Assembly (NCBI RefSeq): GCF_900129305.1
Contig: NZ_FQVB01000022.1
Location: 1 to 64,000 of the forward strand
Length of the DNA stretch: 64,000 bases
Direction of reading: 5' to 3'
Source of the DNA: Desulfacinum infernum DSM 9756
Lineage (GTDB): Bacteria; Desulfobacterota; Syntrophobacteria; Syntrophobacterales; DSM-9756
Shown here: piece after piece, positions 35,955-44,411 of the stretch
Layout of the letters: each line of letters starts with the position of its first letter
How positions within the stretch are numbered: position 1 is the first letter of the stretch
Notes under the pieces: generated by a model
Database searches by the model: none
Told to the model about the DNA's origin: nothing
Seen by the model: only the letters and a program-made list of their open reading frames with translations
Program-made: the position numbers and the translations under genes

Positions 35955-38549
35955 ATGGACGAACGGCCGGCGGGGATGACGGCCATGACGAGGGAAGATG
36001 AAGGACTCGGGCGGCTGATCCGCATCCGGGGGGCCCGTCAGCACAACCTGAAGAACATCGACCTGGATCTTCCCAAGGACTCCCTCATCGTGGTGACGGG
36101 CGTGAGTGGATCCGGCAAGTCCACGCTGGCCTTTGACGTCCTGCACGCGGAAGGATGCCGCCGCTATCTGGATGCGTTTCTTCCCGCCTCCAGATTCGCC
36201 TTCGGGGCTCCCTGGCGCCAGGAAAGACCGGACGTGGACGTCATCGAGGGACTCAGCCCCACGGTGGCCATCCAGCACAGGCGTCTTCCGGCCGATCCCC
36301 GGTCCACCGTGGGAACGGTCACGGAGATCAGCGATTTTCTGAGGATCCTCTATGCCCGGCTGGGCACGGTCACCTGTCCCGCCTGCCGCGTTCCCATCCG
36401 CGCCCACACCATTCCCGAGATGGTGCAGGAGGTTCAGCGCCTCCCCGAAAAGAGCCGCCTTCTCGTTCTGGCGCCGCTGGCTCCCGTGACGGCCGCCGAT
36501 CTGGGAAAGACCCTCGTGCGCCTCCGCCGGGAGGGGTTTGCCCGGGTCCGGTTCGAGGGATGGGTGCATCTCCTGGCCCCCCTTCCCACTCTCCCCAGGC
36601 GAAGCACCTACGATCTTCAAGTGGTGGTGGACCGGCTGGTGGTCACAAGGGACGCGGCGCGCAGGCTGGCCGATTCCCTGGAACTGGCCGCTCAGCTGGG
36701 TCGGGGGACGGCCGGTGTGGCGGTCCTGGACGGCGGAGAGGTCTACTTTTCCCAAAACCGGGTGTGCGGCCGGTGCGGGTGGGAAGCCCCCGAGCCCACG
36801 CCGCAGCTCTTTTCCCACTTTCATCCGGAGGGCGCATGCCCGAGTTGCCAGGGGTTGGGTTATGGGCAGAAGGCGAAGCCCGCCAGGGGGAAGTCTTCGG
36901 CAGAGGAGGCACCCCACTGGGAGGGTGAGCCCTGCGGGTCCTGCAAGGGTTCGCGCCTGAACCAGCGGGCGCTCTCCGTTCTGCTGGACGGGTGCTCCTT
37001 CGGGGAGGCGGGTGCCCTGGATCTCCCGGCCTTTCGCCGATGGATGGAAAACCTTTCGGTGGAGCCCGCCAAGGAAGCGGTGGCGTCCGGACCCCGCCGC
37101 GAAATCCTCCGGCGGGTGGACGCCCTTCTCGATCTTGGGCTGGACTATCTCCATATCGGCCGGGGGGCCGGCACCCTTTCCAGCGGAGAAGCCCAGCGGT
37201 TGCGTCTGGCCCAGCAGCTCAACACCCCCCTGTCCGGCGTGCTCTATCTGTTGGATGAACCCAGCGTGGGCCTTCACGCGCGCGATCGTGAACGCCTTCT
37301 GCGGACGCTTTTTCGATTTCGCGATGCCGGGAACACGGTGCTTCTGGTGGAACACGACCTGGAGGTGCTTCGGTGGGCGGACCACGTGGTGGACCTGGGC
37401 CCAGGCGGCGGAACCGAAGGGGGGAGGGTGCTCTACAGCGGCCCTCCGGAGGGGATCGTGCGCTGCGAAGGGTCCCTCACCGGCCGATACGCCGGCGGTG
37501 CCAAGAAGCTCGGGTTTGAGAGGGTTTCGTCTTGGGCGGCGCAAGGCCATGGCGTTTTGCGCCTGACGGGAGCGAAGGGGCGCAACCTGAAAAACCTCAG
37601 CGTGGCTTTCCCTCTGGGGCGGCTCACGTGTGTGACCGGCGTCTCCGGATCGGGAAAGACGAGCCTGGTGAGGGACACCCTCTACCCGGCGGTCCGAAAC
37701 CGGCTGCACCGAGGGAACATGCCGGAGCTTCCCTATAACGGACTGGAGGGTTGGGAGGATCTTCAAGGCGTGTTCCGGATCGACCAGGCGCCCATCGGAA
37801 CCACGCCCCGGTCCACGCCGGGGACCTACACCGGGGTCTTCGACCTCCTACGAAACCTCTTTGGGAATCTTCCGGAAGCGAAGGCCAGGGGATACCGTGC
37901 GGAGCGTTTCTCCTTCAACACCAAGGGAGGTCGCTGCGAGGCGTGCCAGGGGGAGGGGCGGCAGAGGATCGACATGGTTCTGCTGCCGGACGTGTTTGTG
38001 ACGTGCCCGGCCTGCGGGGGGAGTCGCTACGAGGAGGCCACCTTGGAGATTCGGTTCAAGGGCTATAGCATCGCCGACGTGCTTCACATGACCGTGGCAC
38101 AGGCCCTGGAGGTTTTCCAAAATCTGCCGGCCATCCGAAACCGCTTGCAGATCCTTTCGGATGTGGGGCTCCATTATCTCCAGCTGGGGCAGCCCGGAAA
38201 CACGCTTTCGGGCGGGGAAGCCCAACGGGTGAGGCTGGCCCGAGAGCTGGGGTGTCGCGTGAAGGGCCAGACCCTGTACATCCTGGACGAACCCACACGC
38301 GGGCTCCATATCCACGATGTGGAAAAACTCCTGTGGATCCTGCGCCGGCTGGTGCAGCAGGGACACACGGTCATCGTCGTGGAGCACCATGTGCCCTTCA
38401 TCGGTTGCGCGGATCACGTGATCGACCTGGGGCCGGAGGGCGGACCGGAAGGGGGCCGGGTGGTGGCGGAGGGGCCGCCTCGGGTGCTGGCTGAAAAGGG
38501 CGGGTCCCACACGGCACGGGCCCTGGCGAGGTTCTTCCGTACCCTTTAG
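35955..38549 (+). CDS. UvrA-like excinuclease ATPase with reduced insertion domain
   Basis: 864 residues (typical UvrA about 940). Two ABC modules: Walker A GVSGSGKST at 49-57 and GVSGSGKTS near 561; signatures LSSGEAQRLRLAQQL and LSGGEAQRVRLAREL, each followed by a DEPS/DEPT Walker B. Zinc sites CGRCG...CPSCQGLG and CEACQGEG...CPACGG are kept, and the UvrB-binding region appears present (VRFEGWVHLL, DLQVVVDRLVV). Between CPSCQGLG and CGSCKGSRLN only about 24 residues remain, where E. coli UvrA has well over 100, so the insertion domain that touches DNA is nearly gone. Either a UvrA paralogue or the only UvrA; not decidable here. Overlaps rex by 4 nt, convergent. Confidence 0.88.
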   Translation: MDERPAGMTAMTREDEGLGRLIRIRGARQHNLKNIDLDLPKDSLIVVTGVSGSGKSTLAFDVLHAEGCRRYLDAFLPASRFAFGAPWRQERPDVDVIEGLSPTVAIQHRRLPADPRSTVGTVTEISDFLRILYARLGTVTCPACRVPIRAHTIPEMVQEVQRLPEKSRLLVLAPLAPVTAADLGKTLVRLRREGFARVRFEGWVHLLAPLPTLPRRSTYDLQVVVDRLVVTRDAARRLADSLELAAQLGRGTAGVAVLDGGEVYFSQNRVCGRCGWEAPEPTPQLFSHFHPEGACPSCQGLGYGQKAKPARGKSSAEEAPHWEGEPCGSCKGSRLNQRALSVLLDGCSFGEAGALDLPAFRRWMENLSVEPAKEAVASGPRREILRRVDALLDLGLDYLHIGRGAGTLSSGEAQRLRLAQQLNTPLSGVLYLLDEPSVGLHARDRERLLRTLFRFRDAGNTVLLVEHDLEVLRWADHVVDLGPGGGTEGGRVLYSGPPEGIVRCEGSLTGRYAGGAKKLGFERVSSWAAQGHGVLRLTGAKGRNLKNLSVAFPLGRLTCVTGVSGSGKTSLVRDTLYPAVRNRLHRGNMPELPYNGLEGWEDLQGVFRIDQAPIGTTPRSTPGTYTGVFDLLRNLFGNLPEAKARGYRAERFSFNTKGGRCEACQGEGRQRIDMVLLPDVFVTCPACGGSRYEEATLEIRFKGYSIADVLHMTVAQALEVFQNLPAIRNRLQILSDVGLHYLQLGQPGNTLSGGEAQRVRLARELGCRVKGQTLYILDEPTRGLHIHDVEKLLWILRRLVQQGHTVIVVEHHVPFIGCADHVIDLGPEGGPEGGRVVAEGPPRVLAEKGGSHTARALARFFRTL

Positions 38550-39178
38550 ACGCCTGTGGACAGGTGGTAGGCGATGCAGTCCAGCTTGATGGTGAAATCC
38601 ACGTTTTCCACGTGACAGCAGTCGGGGACCTGGATCTGCACAGGGGCGAAGTTGAGGATCCCGTTGATGCCCGCCAGGATGAGCTGATTGGCGACGCTTT
38701 GAGCGGCGCCGGCGGGCGTGGCGATGACGCCGATGTGCACGTCACGCTCGCGTACCACGTCTTCCAGCTCATCCACGTGGTTGACGATCAGTCCGTTGGG
38801 AAGCTTCTTTCCCACCTTCTGGGGATCCACGTCGAAGGCCGCCGTGAAGATGTAGCCGTGCTTGACGAAGTTTCCGTGGCGGATGAGGGAGGAGCCGATG
38901 TTGCCGAGTCCCACCATGGCCAGGTTCCAGGTGCGGCTGAGCCCGAGGATGTCCTTGATCTGATTGACCAGATCCGCCACATGGTAGCCCACGCCCCGAA
39001 CGCCGAACTCGCCGAAATAGGCCAGGTCCTTGCGGATCTGTGCGGGATTGACCCCACACTGCTTGGCGAGCCGCTCGGACGAGATCACCTCCACATCCTC
39101 TTCCAACAGCTCCTGGAGCGTGCGCATGTAAATGGACAGGCGGTTGATGGTCGCCATGGGGATCTTGGCAAATTTCAT
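38546..39178 (-). CDS. rex: Redox-sensing transcriptional repressor Rex
   Basis: 210 residues. N-terminal winged helix (VISSERLAKQCGVNPAQIRK, then DLAYFGEFGVRGVGY) and Rossmann fold AMVGLGNIGSSL binding NAD(H). Rex leaves DNA when NADH is high. ATG 39178 has GAGGG six nt upstream; the ORF start TTG at 39184 is not needed. Upstream of the gene is a good Rex-type operator (39249-39266), and a second one overlaps the atpZ promoter. Confidence 0.95.
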   Translation of the reverse strand: MKFAKIPMATINRLSIYMRTLQELLEEDVEVISSERLAKQCGVNPAQIRKDLAYFGEFGVRGVGYHVADLVNQIKDILGLSRTWNLAMVGLGNIGSSLIRHGNFVKHGYIFTAAFDVDPQKVGKKLPNGLIVNHVDELEDVVRERDVHIGVIATPAGAAQSVANQLILAGINGILNFAPVQIQVPDCCHVENVDFTIKLDCIAYHLSTGV

Positions 39179-39248
39179 CCTCAACCCTCATCGGTGGTCT
39201 GGTGGTCCTGGTTGATACCTGTGCATTTCGGCCGCAAAGGGGCCGGAG

Positions 39249-39266
39249 TTGTGCGTCTGTTCACAT
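39249..39266. promoter_or_regulatory. Candidate Rex operator upstream of rex
   Basis: TTGTGCGTCTGTTCACAT matches the known Rex consensus TTGTGAA-N4-TTCACAA at 11 of 14 specified positions with correct spacing. About 70 nt upstream of the rex start; suggests autoregulation. Confidence 0.5.
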
Positions 39267-39297
39267 GGCCTCTCTGAAAAGAAGGCCGAATCATGGG

Positions 39298-39330
39298 AAA
39301 AAGATGGGACCGGGCCCCGGATGGGGCCCG
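39298..39330 (-). terminator. Rho-independent terminator after atpE
   Basis: Stem CGGGCCCC/GGGGCCCG with loop GGAT or its complement, then a T5 run (39302-39298) on the minus strand. Ends the atpZIBE transcript before rex. Confidence 0.7.
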
Positions 39331-39365
39331 ATCCTCTAACGATTCAGCCTTGATGTCACCGTTGC

Positions 39366-39740
39366 TTAGTGGGCGGCCAGCCCCACGAAGCCCTGGATGA
39401 GCTTGGAGACGGGGTTGGCGTAGATGAGGATCAGGGCGATGACGAGAGCGTAGATACACAGCGACTCGATCATGGCCAGACCGATCATCATGGTCACGGT
39501 GATCTTACCGGAAGCTTCAGGGTTGCGCGCCACGCCTTCCACCGAGCTCTTGATGGCCATGCCCTGGCCCAGGCCCGTTCCAAACGCGGCGATGGCGATT
39601 CCGAAGCCGGCGGCGACGGCGGAATACATGAAGAAGCGAATGCCTTCCACCTTTTCAGCCGCGCCGGCATCCGCGGCGAGGGCCACCGTGGTCAATCCGA
39701 GCACCAGCAACGTCGTGAGAAAACCAACCTTTCTAGACAT
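39366..39740 (-). CDS. atpE: ATP synthase F0 subunit c
   Basis: 124 residues from ATG 39740 (GGAGG eight nt upstream). An N-terminal signal-like helix (residues 4-23, ending ALAADA) precedes the two-helix hairpin. Polar loop GVARNPEA; ion-binding carboxylate Glu92. Gln59 in GQG and Ser93 after the Glu match two ligands of sodium-binding c rings, while the following residue is Leu94 instead of Thr. Forms the rotor ring with subunit a. Last gene of the F0 operon. Confidence 0.95.
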   Translation of the reverse strand: MSRKVGFLTTLLVLGLTTVALAADAGAAEKVEGIRFFMYSAVAAGFGIAIAAFGTGLGQGMAIKSSVEGVARNPEASGKITVTMMIGLAMIESLCIYALVIALILIYANPVSKLIQGFVGLAAH

Positions 39741-39820
39741 CGACACAACCTCCTTGAATGTAGTGGATTTGAATTGGGGTTTTTATATATGCGGCCTTCC
39801 TCCAACCGCTACCGCCTTGT

Positions 39821-40543
39821 TTAGTGGGCTTCTTCGATGGCGCCCGCAAAGTACATGGAAGAAAGCAGACAGAAGATGAATGCCTGCACGAAGCCGGTGA
39901 AGAGCCCCAGGAACATGATGGGAAGGGGCGCCAGGTACAGACCGGCCAGGAAGAACAAGATCGCCAGCACCAGCTCCTCCCCGAAGACGTTGCCGAAAAG
40001 ACGGATGGACAGGCTCAACACACGGGCCGCATGGCCGATGAGCTCGATGGGGAAGATGAGCGGCGTCAGCCACCAGATGGGGCCCATGAAGTGCTTGATG
40101 TAATGGGCGCCGTGGAACTTGATGCCGATCACATGGGTATAGACCACCACGATGATGGCGCAGGCTGCCGTGGTGTTGATGTTGGCCGTGGGCGCGAAGA
40201 AGCCGGGGATCATGCCCATGTAGTTGCTCACCAAAATGAAAAACCCCAGGGTGGCGATGAGCGGAAAGGCGAACCGGCCTTCTTCCCCGGTGATGCCCAC
40301 CATGAAATCCTCGATGCCGGTGATCACCATCTCGAAGAAATTCTGTCCTCCGGACGGCACCAGCTCCAGCCGACTCACCGCCAGCTTGGCCAGGACCAGC
40401 AGAAGGATGGCCACCACCCACGTATAGGTCACGTGGGGCAGAAGAAGCTTCTGCACGAAGGTGTGGGCTTCTTCCGCGCTGTGAGCCACGGGCAGCCCCA
40501 ACTTCTCCAACAGCAAACTGAGAAACAGAACCGGGTGTTCCAT
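39821..40543 (-). CDS. atpB: ATP synthase F0 subunit a
   Basis: 240 residues with five to six membrane helices. The essential stator Arg is in LSIRLFGNVFGEELVLA; the last helix has QAFIFCLLSSMYFAGA. Provides ion half-channels against the c ring. Begins 3 nt after atpI stop and 80 nt before atpE. F1 genes and subunit b are elsewhere. Confidence 0.95.
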   Translation of the reverse strand: MEHPVLFLSLLLEKLGLPVAHSAEEAHTFVQKLLLPHVTYTWVVAILLLVLAKLAVSRLELVPSGGQNFFEMVITGIEDFMVGITGEEGRFAFPLIATLGFFILVSNYMGMIPGFFAPTANINTTAACAIIVVVYTHVIGIKFHGAHYIKHFMGPIWWLTPLIFPIELIGHAARVLSLSIRLFGNVFGEELVLAILFFLAGLYLAPLPIMFLGLFTGFVQAFIFCLLSSMYFAGAIEEAH

Positions 40544-40546
40544 AGC

Positions 40547-40945
40547 TTACCTTTCCCCCTTGAGCATCATATTTAAGGCCTGATGCAGCCCCACCACCAC
40601 GATGCTGACCACCACCGACGACAAGCCCACCAGGAACGCCACCGAGTCGACCCAGCCGTAGTAGATGATGGTAAAGACCACGAAGAGGGTCCCCAGGAAG
40701 CGCAAGTAGTATTTCACAAACAACGCGCCCTTGGAGGGGACCTGCCGCGGGTTCCGAAAGGCGCGGTGCAGCTGCCAGCGCATGATCCGGAAGCTGGCTG
40801 TCACCGTGGCACCACCCAGAACCACTCCCCAAACATGCTTCTTGGAAAACCACAGGAGCGCCCCGAGGAGGGTGATCAGGAGAAAGATCACATTCACAAC
40901 CTCGATGCGCCGGACCAGCTTTTCATCGACCGATAGGGTGTGCAA
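40547..40945 (-). CDS. atpI: ATP synthase subunit I (AtpI)
   Basis: 132 residues, four hydrophobic helices in the layout of the ATP-synt_I family; a small assembly helper for the c ring. Position between atpZ (6-nt gap) and atpB supports the call; sequence similarity of this family is low. Confidence 0.82.
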   Translation of the reverse strand: MHTLSVDEKLVRRIEVVNVIFLLITLLGALLWFSKKHVWGVVLGGATVTASFRIMRWQLHRAFRNPRQVPSKGALFVKYYLRFLGTLFVVFTIIYYGWVDSVAFLVGLSSVVVSIVVVGLHQALNMMLKGER

Positions 40946-40951
40946 GGGCCC

Positions 40952-41185
40952 CTATGACTTTCGTTCCTCTTCTCGCTGTTGCTTCCGCATGAAGCGGTAG
41001 TAGTTGCGAAAGCCGGCGATGATGCCCATGACCAGAAAGACCAGGGTCAGCCAGGGGAAGGTTCCCAGCGTGGAGTCCAGCCAGAAACCGAGCCCCGCGC
41101 CGATGAAGATGGCGAAGGCCACGGAAAAGCCCAGGGTGCTCGCTAACCCCACTTGCCGCAACAGTTTTTTCGTTTCTTCTTTCAT
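40952..41185 (-). CDS. atpZ: ATP synthase-associated protein AtpZ (ATPase gene 1 type)
   Basis: 77 residues from ATG 41185. Two helices with GLGFWLDSTLGTFPWLTLVF between them, followed by GFRNYYRFMRK: the AtpZ/Q family pattern, proposed to help F0 assembly or Mg/Ca uptake. An upstream GTG at 41209 is rejected because the promoter's -10 box (41214-41219) puts the transcript start about there. Confidence 0.85.
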   Translation of the reverse strand: MKEETKKLLRQVGLASTLGFSVAFAIFIGAGLGFWLDSTLGTFPWLTLVFLVMGIIAGFRNYYRFMRKQQREEERKS

Positions 41186-41193
41186 CGGCGACT

Positions 41194-41211
41194 TCGTGTA
41201 AAATATCACAG
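41194..41211. promoter_or_regulatory. Candidate Rex operator over the atpZIBE transcript start
   Basis: Minus-strand CTGTGATATTTTACACGA matches TTGTGAA-N4-TTCACAA at 10 of 14 positions; it begins 3 nt downstream of the -10 box, an ideal repressor position. Confidence 0.45.
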
Positions 41212-41213
41212 AC

Positions 41214-41242
41214 TACCTAGCACACGCCCCTGGGCAAGTCAA
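41214..41242 (-). promoter_or_regulatory. Sigma-70 promoter of atpZIBE
   Basis: TTGACT (41242-41237), 17-bp spacer, TAGGTA (41219-41214). Short leader of about 20 nt. Confidence 0.6.
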
Positions 41243-41250
41243 CGGCTTTT

Positions 41251-42558
41251 TCAGAAACCCAGAGCGTTTTTCACCACCTGGAGAGCCTCCCCGGCGGCGG
41301 CGATGGTCTCGTCCAGCGCCTCCCGATCGTGGGCCAAACCCACGAAGAAGCATTCGAACTGGGACGGCGCCAGGTAGACGCCGCGGGCAAGCATCTCGCG
41401 AAAGTAGATCCCGTAAGCCTCCGTGTTGGACTGGAGGGCGGACTGGAAGTCCCGGACGGGCTCGCCGTTGAAAAAGGCGCATCCCATGGACCCCACCCGG
41501 TTCAGGGTGACGGGCACGCCCGCTTCCTCGGCCGCCCGGGCGAGACCCGCTTCCAGGTAGGCGGCCCGTTCTTCCAGGGTTTCGTAGACCCCGGGACGGC
41601 TCAGGATATTCAGCATGGCCAGGCCCGCCGCCATGGCCAACGGGTTTCCCGAAAGCGTCCCCGCCTGGTACACGTTCCCGGTGGGGGCGATGTGCTCCAT
41701 GATCTTCCGGCGCCCTCCGTAGGCTCCCACGGGAAGGCCGCCGCCGATGATCTTTCCCAGGCAGGTGAGATCGGGCAGGACCCCGAATCGCTGCTGAGCC
41801 CCGCCGGGCGCCAGCCGAAAGCCGGTGATGACTTCATCGAAGATGAGAAGGGCCCCGTGGGTGTCGCACAGCCGCCGGAGCCCCTCCAGAAAACCGGGGG
41901 CGGGGGGAACGGTGCCCATGTTGCCGGCCACCGGCTCCACGATCACGCAGGCGATCTGGTCGCCCATCTTCCGAAAGGCCGTCTCCACGGCGTCCAGGTC
42001 GTTGTAGGGAAGCGAGACGGTGTGGGAGACGATTTCATCCGGCACTCCCGGACTTCCGGGGATTCCCAAGGTGAGCAGGCCGGAACCTCCCTTGACCAGC
42101 AGGCAGTCGCTGTGGCCGTGGTAGCAGCCGTCGAACTTGATGAGCTTGGGCCGGCCCGTATACCCCCGCGCCAGACGGATGGCGCTCATGGTGGCTTCCG
42201 TTCCCGAGTTCACCATGCGTACCATGTCCATGGAGGGCACCATGGAAACCACCTTCTCCGCCATCTCCACTTCCAGCCGGCAAGGGATGCCGTAGGAGGT
42301 GCCGCGGGTGGCGGCCTGGCGGACGGCCTCCACCACTTCCGGGTGGGCGTGTCCGGCGATGAGGGGGCCCCAGGACCCCACGTAGTCGATATAGACGTTG
42401 CCGTCCTCGTCTTCCAGACGGCAGCCCGCGGCGCTTTTGACGAAGAAAGGCGTAACGCCCACGGAGCGGCCCGAACGAACCGGGCTGTTCACGCCCCCGG
42501 GAAGGACCTGTTCGGCCCTACGAAAAAGCTCCTGGGACAGGGTATGCTTCCGTTCCAT
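41251..42558 (-). CDS. hemL: Glutamate-1-semialdehyde 2,1-aminomutase
   Basis: 435 residues from ATG 42558 (GGAGGAAACC). FGGVNSPVR-like [41 protein letters not shown] and the PLP lysine in [11 protein letters not shown] are diagnostic. Forms 5-aminolevulinate. 18 nt after clcA, last gene of a minus-strand row, so haem supply is tied to this row rather than to hemA. Confidence 0.96.
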   Translation of the reverse strand: MERKHTLSQELFRRAEQVLPGGVNSPVRSGRSVGVTPFFVKSAAGCRLEDEDGNVYIDYVGSWGPLIAGHAHPEVVEAVRQAATRGTSYGIPCRLEVEMAEKVVSMVPSMDMVRMVNSGTEATMSAIRLARGYTGRPKLIKFDGCYHGHSDCLLVKGGSGLLTLGIPGSPGVPDEIVSHTVSLPYNDLDAVETAFRKMGDQIACVIVEPVAGNMGTVPPAPGFLEGLRRLCDTHGALLIFDEVITGFRLAPGGAQQRFGVLPDLTCLGKIIGGGLPVGAYGGRRKIMEHIAPTGNVYQAGTLSGNPLAMAAGLAMLNILSRPGVYETLEERAAYLEAGLARAAEEAGVPVTLNRVGSMGCAFFNGEPVRDFQSALQSNTEAYGIYFREMLARGVYLAPSQFECFFVGLAHDREALDETIAAAGEALQVVKNALGF

Positions 42559-42576
42559 GGTTTCCTCCAACAGAGC

Positions 42577-44352
42577 CTATTCCTCTTTGAGTCTTTGAAT
42601 TTCCTTGTGGTAGGCCTCCATCAGTTCCTCCAGGCGCAGCATGCCCACCACCCCCACCTGGGGATCCTCGATGGGGATCTGGCCGTAGCCCGAGCGCAGG
42701 AATTTGATGAGCGCCTCGTAGAGGCTGTCTTCCACGTTCACGCTGACGGGCGGCGAGGCCAATTCCCCGACCACCAACAGTTCCGCCAGGGATTCCTCGA
42801 ACAGAATGGATCGCAGATCGGGAAGCGAAAGAATGCCCTTGAGGCGGAACGACTCGTCCACCACGGGGAAGAAGGATTCCCGGGTGTGGACCATGAGCCG
42901 CTTGAGATCGGCGAAGGTCATGTCCTGCGGCAGGCTGGTGACCGGGGCCTGTCGTTGGTAGATGTCGTTGACCTTGAGGGCCTGGAGCACGTTGATGACC
43001 GCGTCGGCCCGGTGGGCCGGGGAATGGAACTTGTTGAGCACCTGCTTTTCGTACAGGGCCCATCCCTGGGAGAGGAGCACGGCGATGACGGAGCTGAACA
43101 TGAGAGGCGCCACCAGCCCGTAGCCGCCGGTCATCTCGCAGACCATGAGGAGCGCTCCGATGGGGGCCTTGGCCACGCCGGCAAAGAAGGCCCCCATGCC
43201 CACCAGGGCGAAGGCCCCGGGGTTGGTCACCAGGTGGGGATAGTACTGGTGGGAAAGCTGGCCCACCATCCCTCCCAGCATGGCCCCGATGAAAAGCGAC
43301 GGGCCGAACACCCCGCCGCTTCCCCCCGAGGAGATGGTAAAAGAAGTGGCGAAGATCTTCAGGATCGCCAGGGTCAGCATGAGGGTCACCGGCAGTTGGC
43401 CCAGCAGCGCCTTCTGGATGGTTCCGTACCCGCCGCTCAGTACCTCCGGGCGCCACAGGCCCACCAGCCCCACCAGGAGGCCTCCCAAGGCGGGAATGAG
43501 GGCCTTTTTCAGCGGAAGACGGCGGAAGAAATAGTCCCGCATTCCGTAGAAGATCTTCACATAGGCAAACCCGAAAGGAACGCAGACCAGGCCCAGAGCG
43601 GCATAGAAGAGAAGTTCCACGGGCTGCACGAACGAAATGTGCGGGGTCTCGAAGATGGGCTGATGGCCGAAGATGCTGGTGAAGATCGCGTTGGCCACCA
43701 CGGACGACATGATGCACAGGATGATGCCCTCGGTTTCGAAATCCTCCCGGTAGAGCACCTCGATGGCGGTGAGCGCGCCTCCCAGGGGGGCTCGGAAGAT
43801 GGCCCCCAGACCCGCGGCGCAGCCCGCAAGAAGCATGAGGCGCCGTTCCCGAACGGTCATGTTGAGCGTTCGGGCCACCCAGGATCCGAAGCCCGCTCCG
43901 ATCTGGGCGATGGGTCCCTCCCGGCCCGCGCTGCCGCCGGTGGAAAGGGTGATGATGGAGGCCAGGCTCTTGATGTAGGGAACCCGTGTTCGGATGATGC
44001 CTTGCTTGTTGTGGAAGGCGTCGATGAGAGCGTCCGTGCCGTGCCCTTCGGCTTCCGGGGCCCACGTGTAGACGATGAAGCCCGAAAGGAGCCCCCCGAG
44101 GATGGGCAAGAGAAAGAGAACCCAGCGGCGAAATTCGGCGGTGGGCTCCAGGTGAACCAGGTGTTCGCCCGCCGGCTTGGCCACGGGGTATCCGGCCAGG
44201 TATTCCAGGCAGAAGTACTTGCCCCATTCCAGCAAAACGAAGAAGGCGCAGGCGCCCAGCCCGCTCACCACGCCGATGATCAGGCTGTAGACCACCCACC
44301 GGAGGGTTTTGTGCCGGTCCAGTACATCCCGAATAATGGAGGCTCGAATCAC
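42577..44352 (-). CDS. ClC-family chloride channel/transporter with CBS pair
   Basis: 591 residues. About ten to twelve membrane helices; filter and gate motifs GSAGREGPIAQIGAG (gating Glu) and GGSGGVFGPSLFIGAMLGG. The proton-Glu position typical of exchangers is not obvious, so channel versus H+/Cl- exchanger is open. Two CBS domains (about 455-580) suggest nucleotide control. Inner membrane. Between rng and hemL on one transcript. Confidence 0.9.
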   Translation of the reverse strand: MIRASIIRDVLDRHKTLRWVVYSLIIGVVSGLGACAFFVLLEWGKYFCLEYLAGYPVAKPAGEHLVHLEPTAEFRRWVLFLLPILGGLLSGFIVYTWAPEAEGHGTDALIDAFHNKQGIIRTRVPYIKSLASIITLSTGGSAGREGPIAQIGAGFGSWVARTLNMTVRERRLMLLAGCAAGLGAIFRAPLGGALTAIEVLYREDFETEGIILCIMSSVVANAIFTSIFGHQPIFETPHISFVQPVELLFYAALGLVCVPFGFAYVKIFYGMRDYFFRRLPLKKALIPALGGLLVGLVGLWRPEVLSGGYGTIQKALLGQLPVTLMLTLAILKIFATSFTISSGGSGGVFGPSLFIGAMLGGMVGQLSHQYYPHLVTNPGAFALVGMGAFFAGVAKAPIGALLMVCEMTGGYGLVAPLMFSSVIAVLLSQGWALYEKQVLNKFHSPAHRADAVINVLQALKVNDIYQRQAPVTSLPQDMTFADLKRLMVHTRESFFPVVDESFRLKGILSLPDLRSILFEESLAELLVVGELASPPVSVNVEDSLYEALIKFLRSGYGQIPIEDPQVGVVGMLRLEELMEAYHKEIQRLKEE

Positions 44353-44411
44353 CAGTCGTCCGCTTTCCCCGCCGATCTCAGCGCTTTCGTTGATAACAGG
44401 TCCCTGACGGT

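Noticed and set aside
40952-41209. GTG 41209 as the atpZ start
   Set aside because: It lies at about +1 of the predicted promoter, leaving no room for a ribosome site; ATG 41185 begins with the usual AtpZ sequence.
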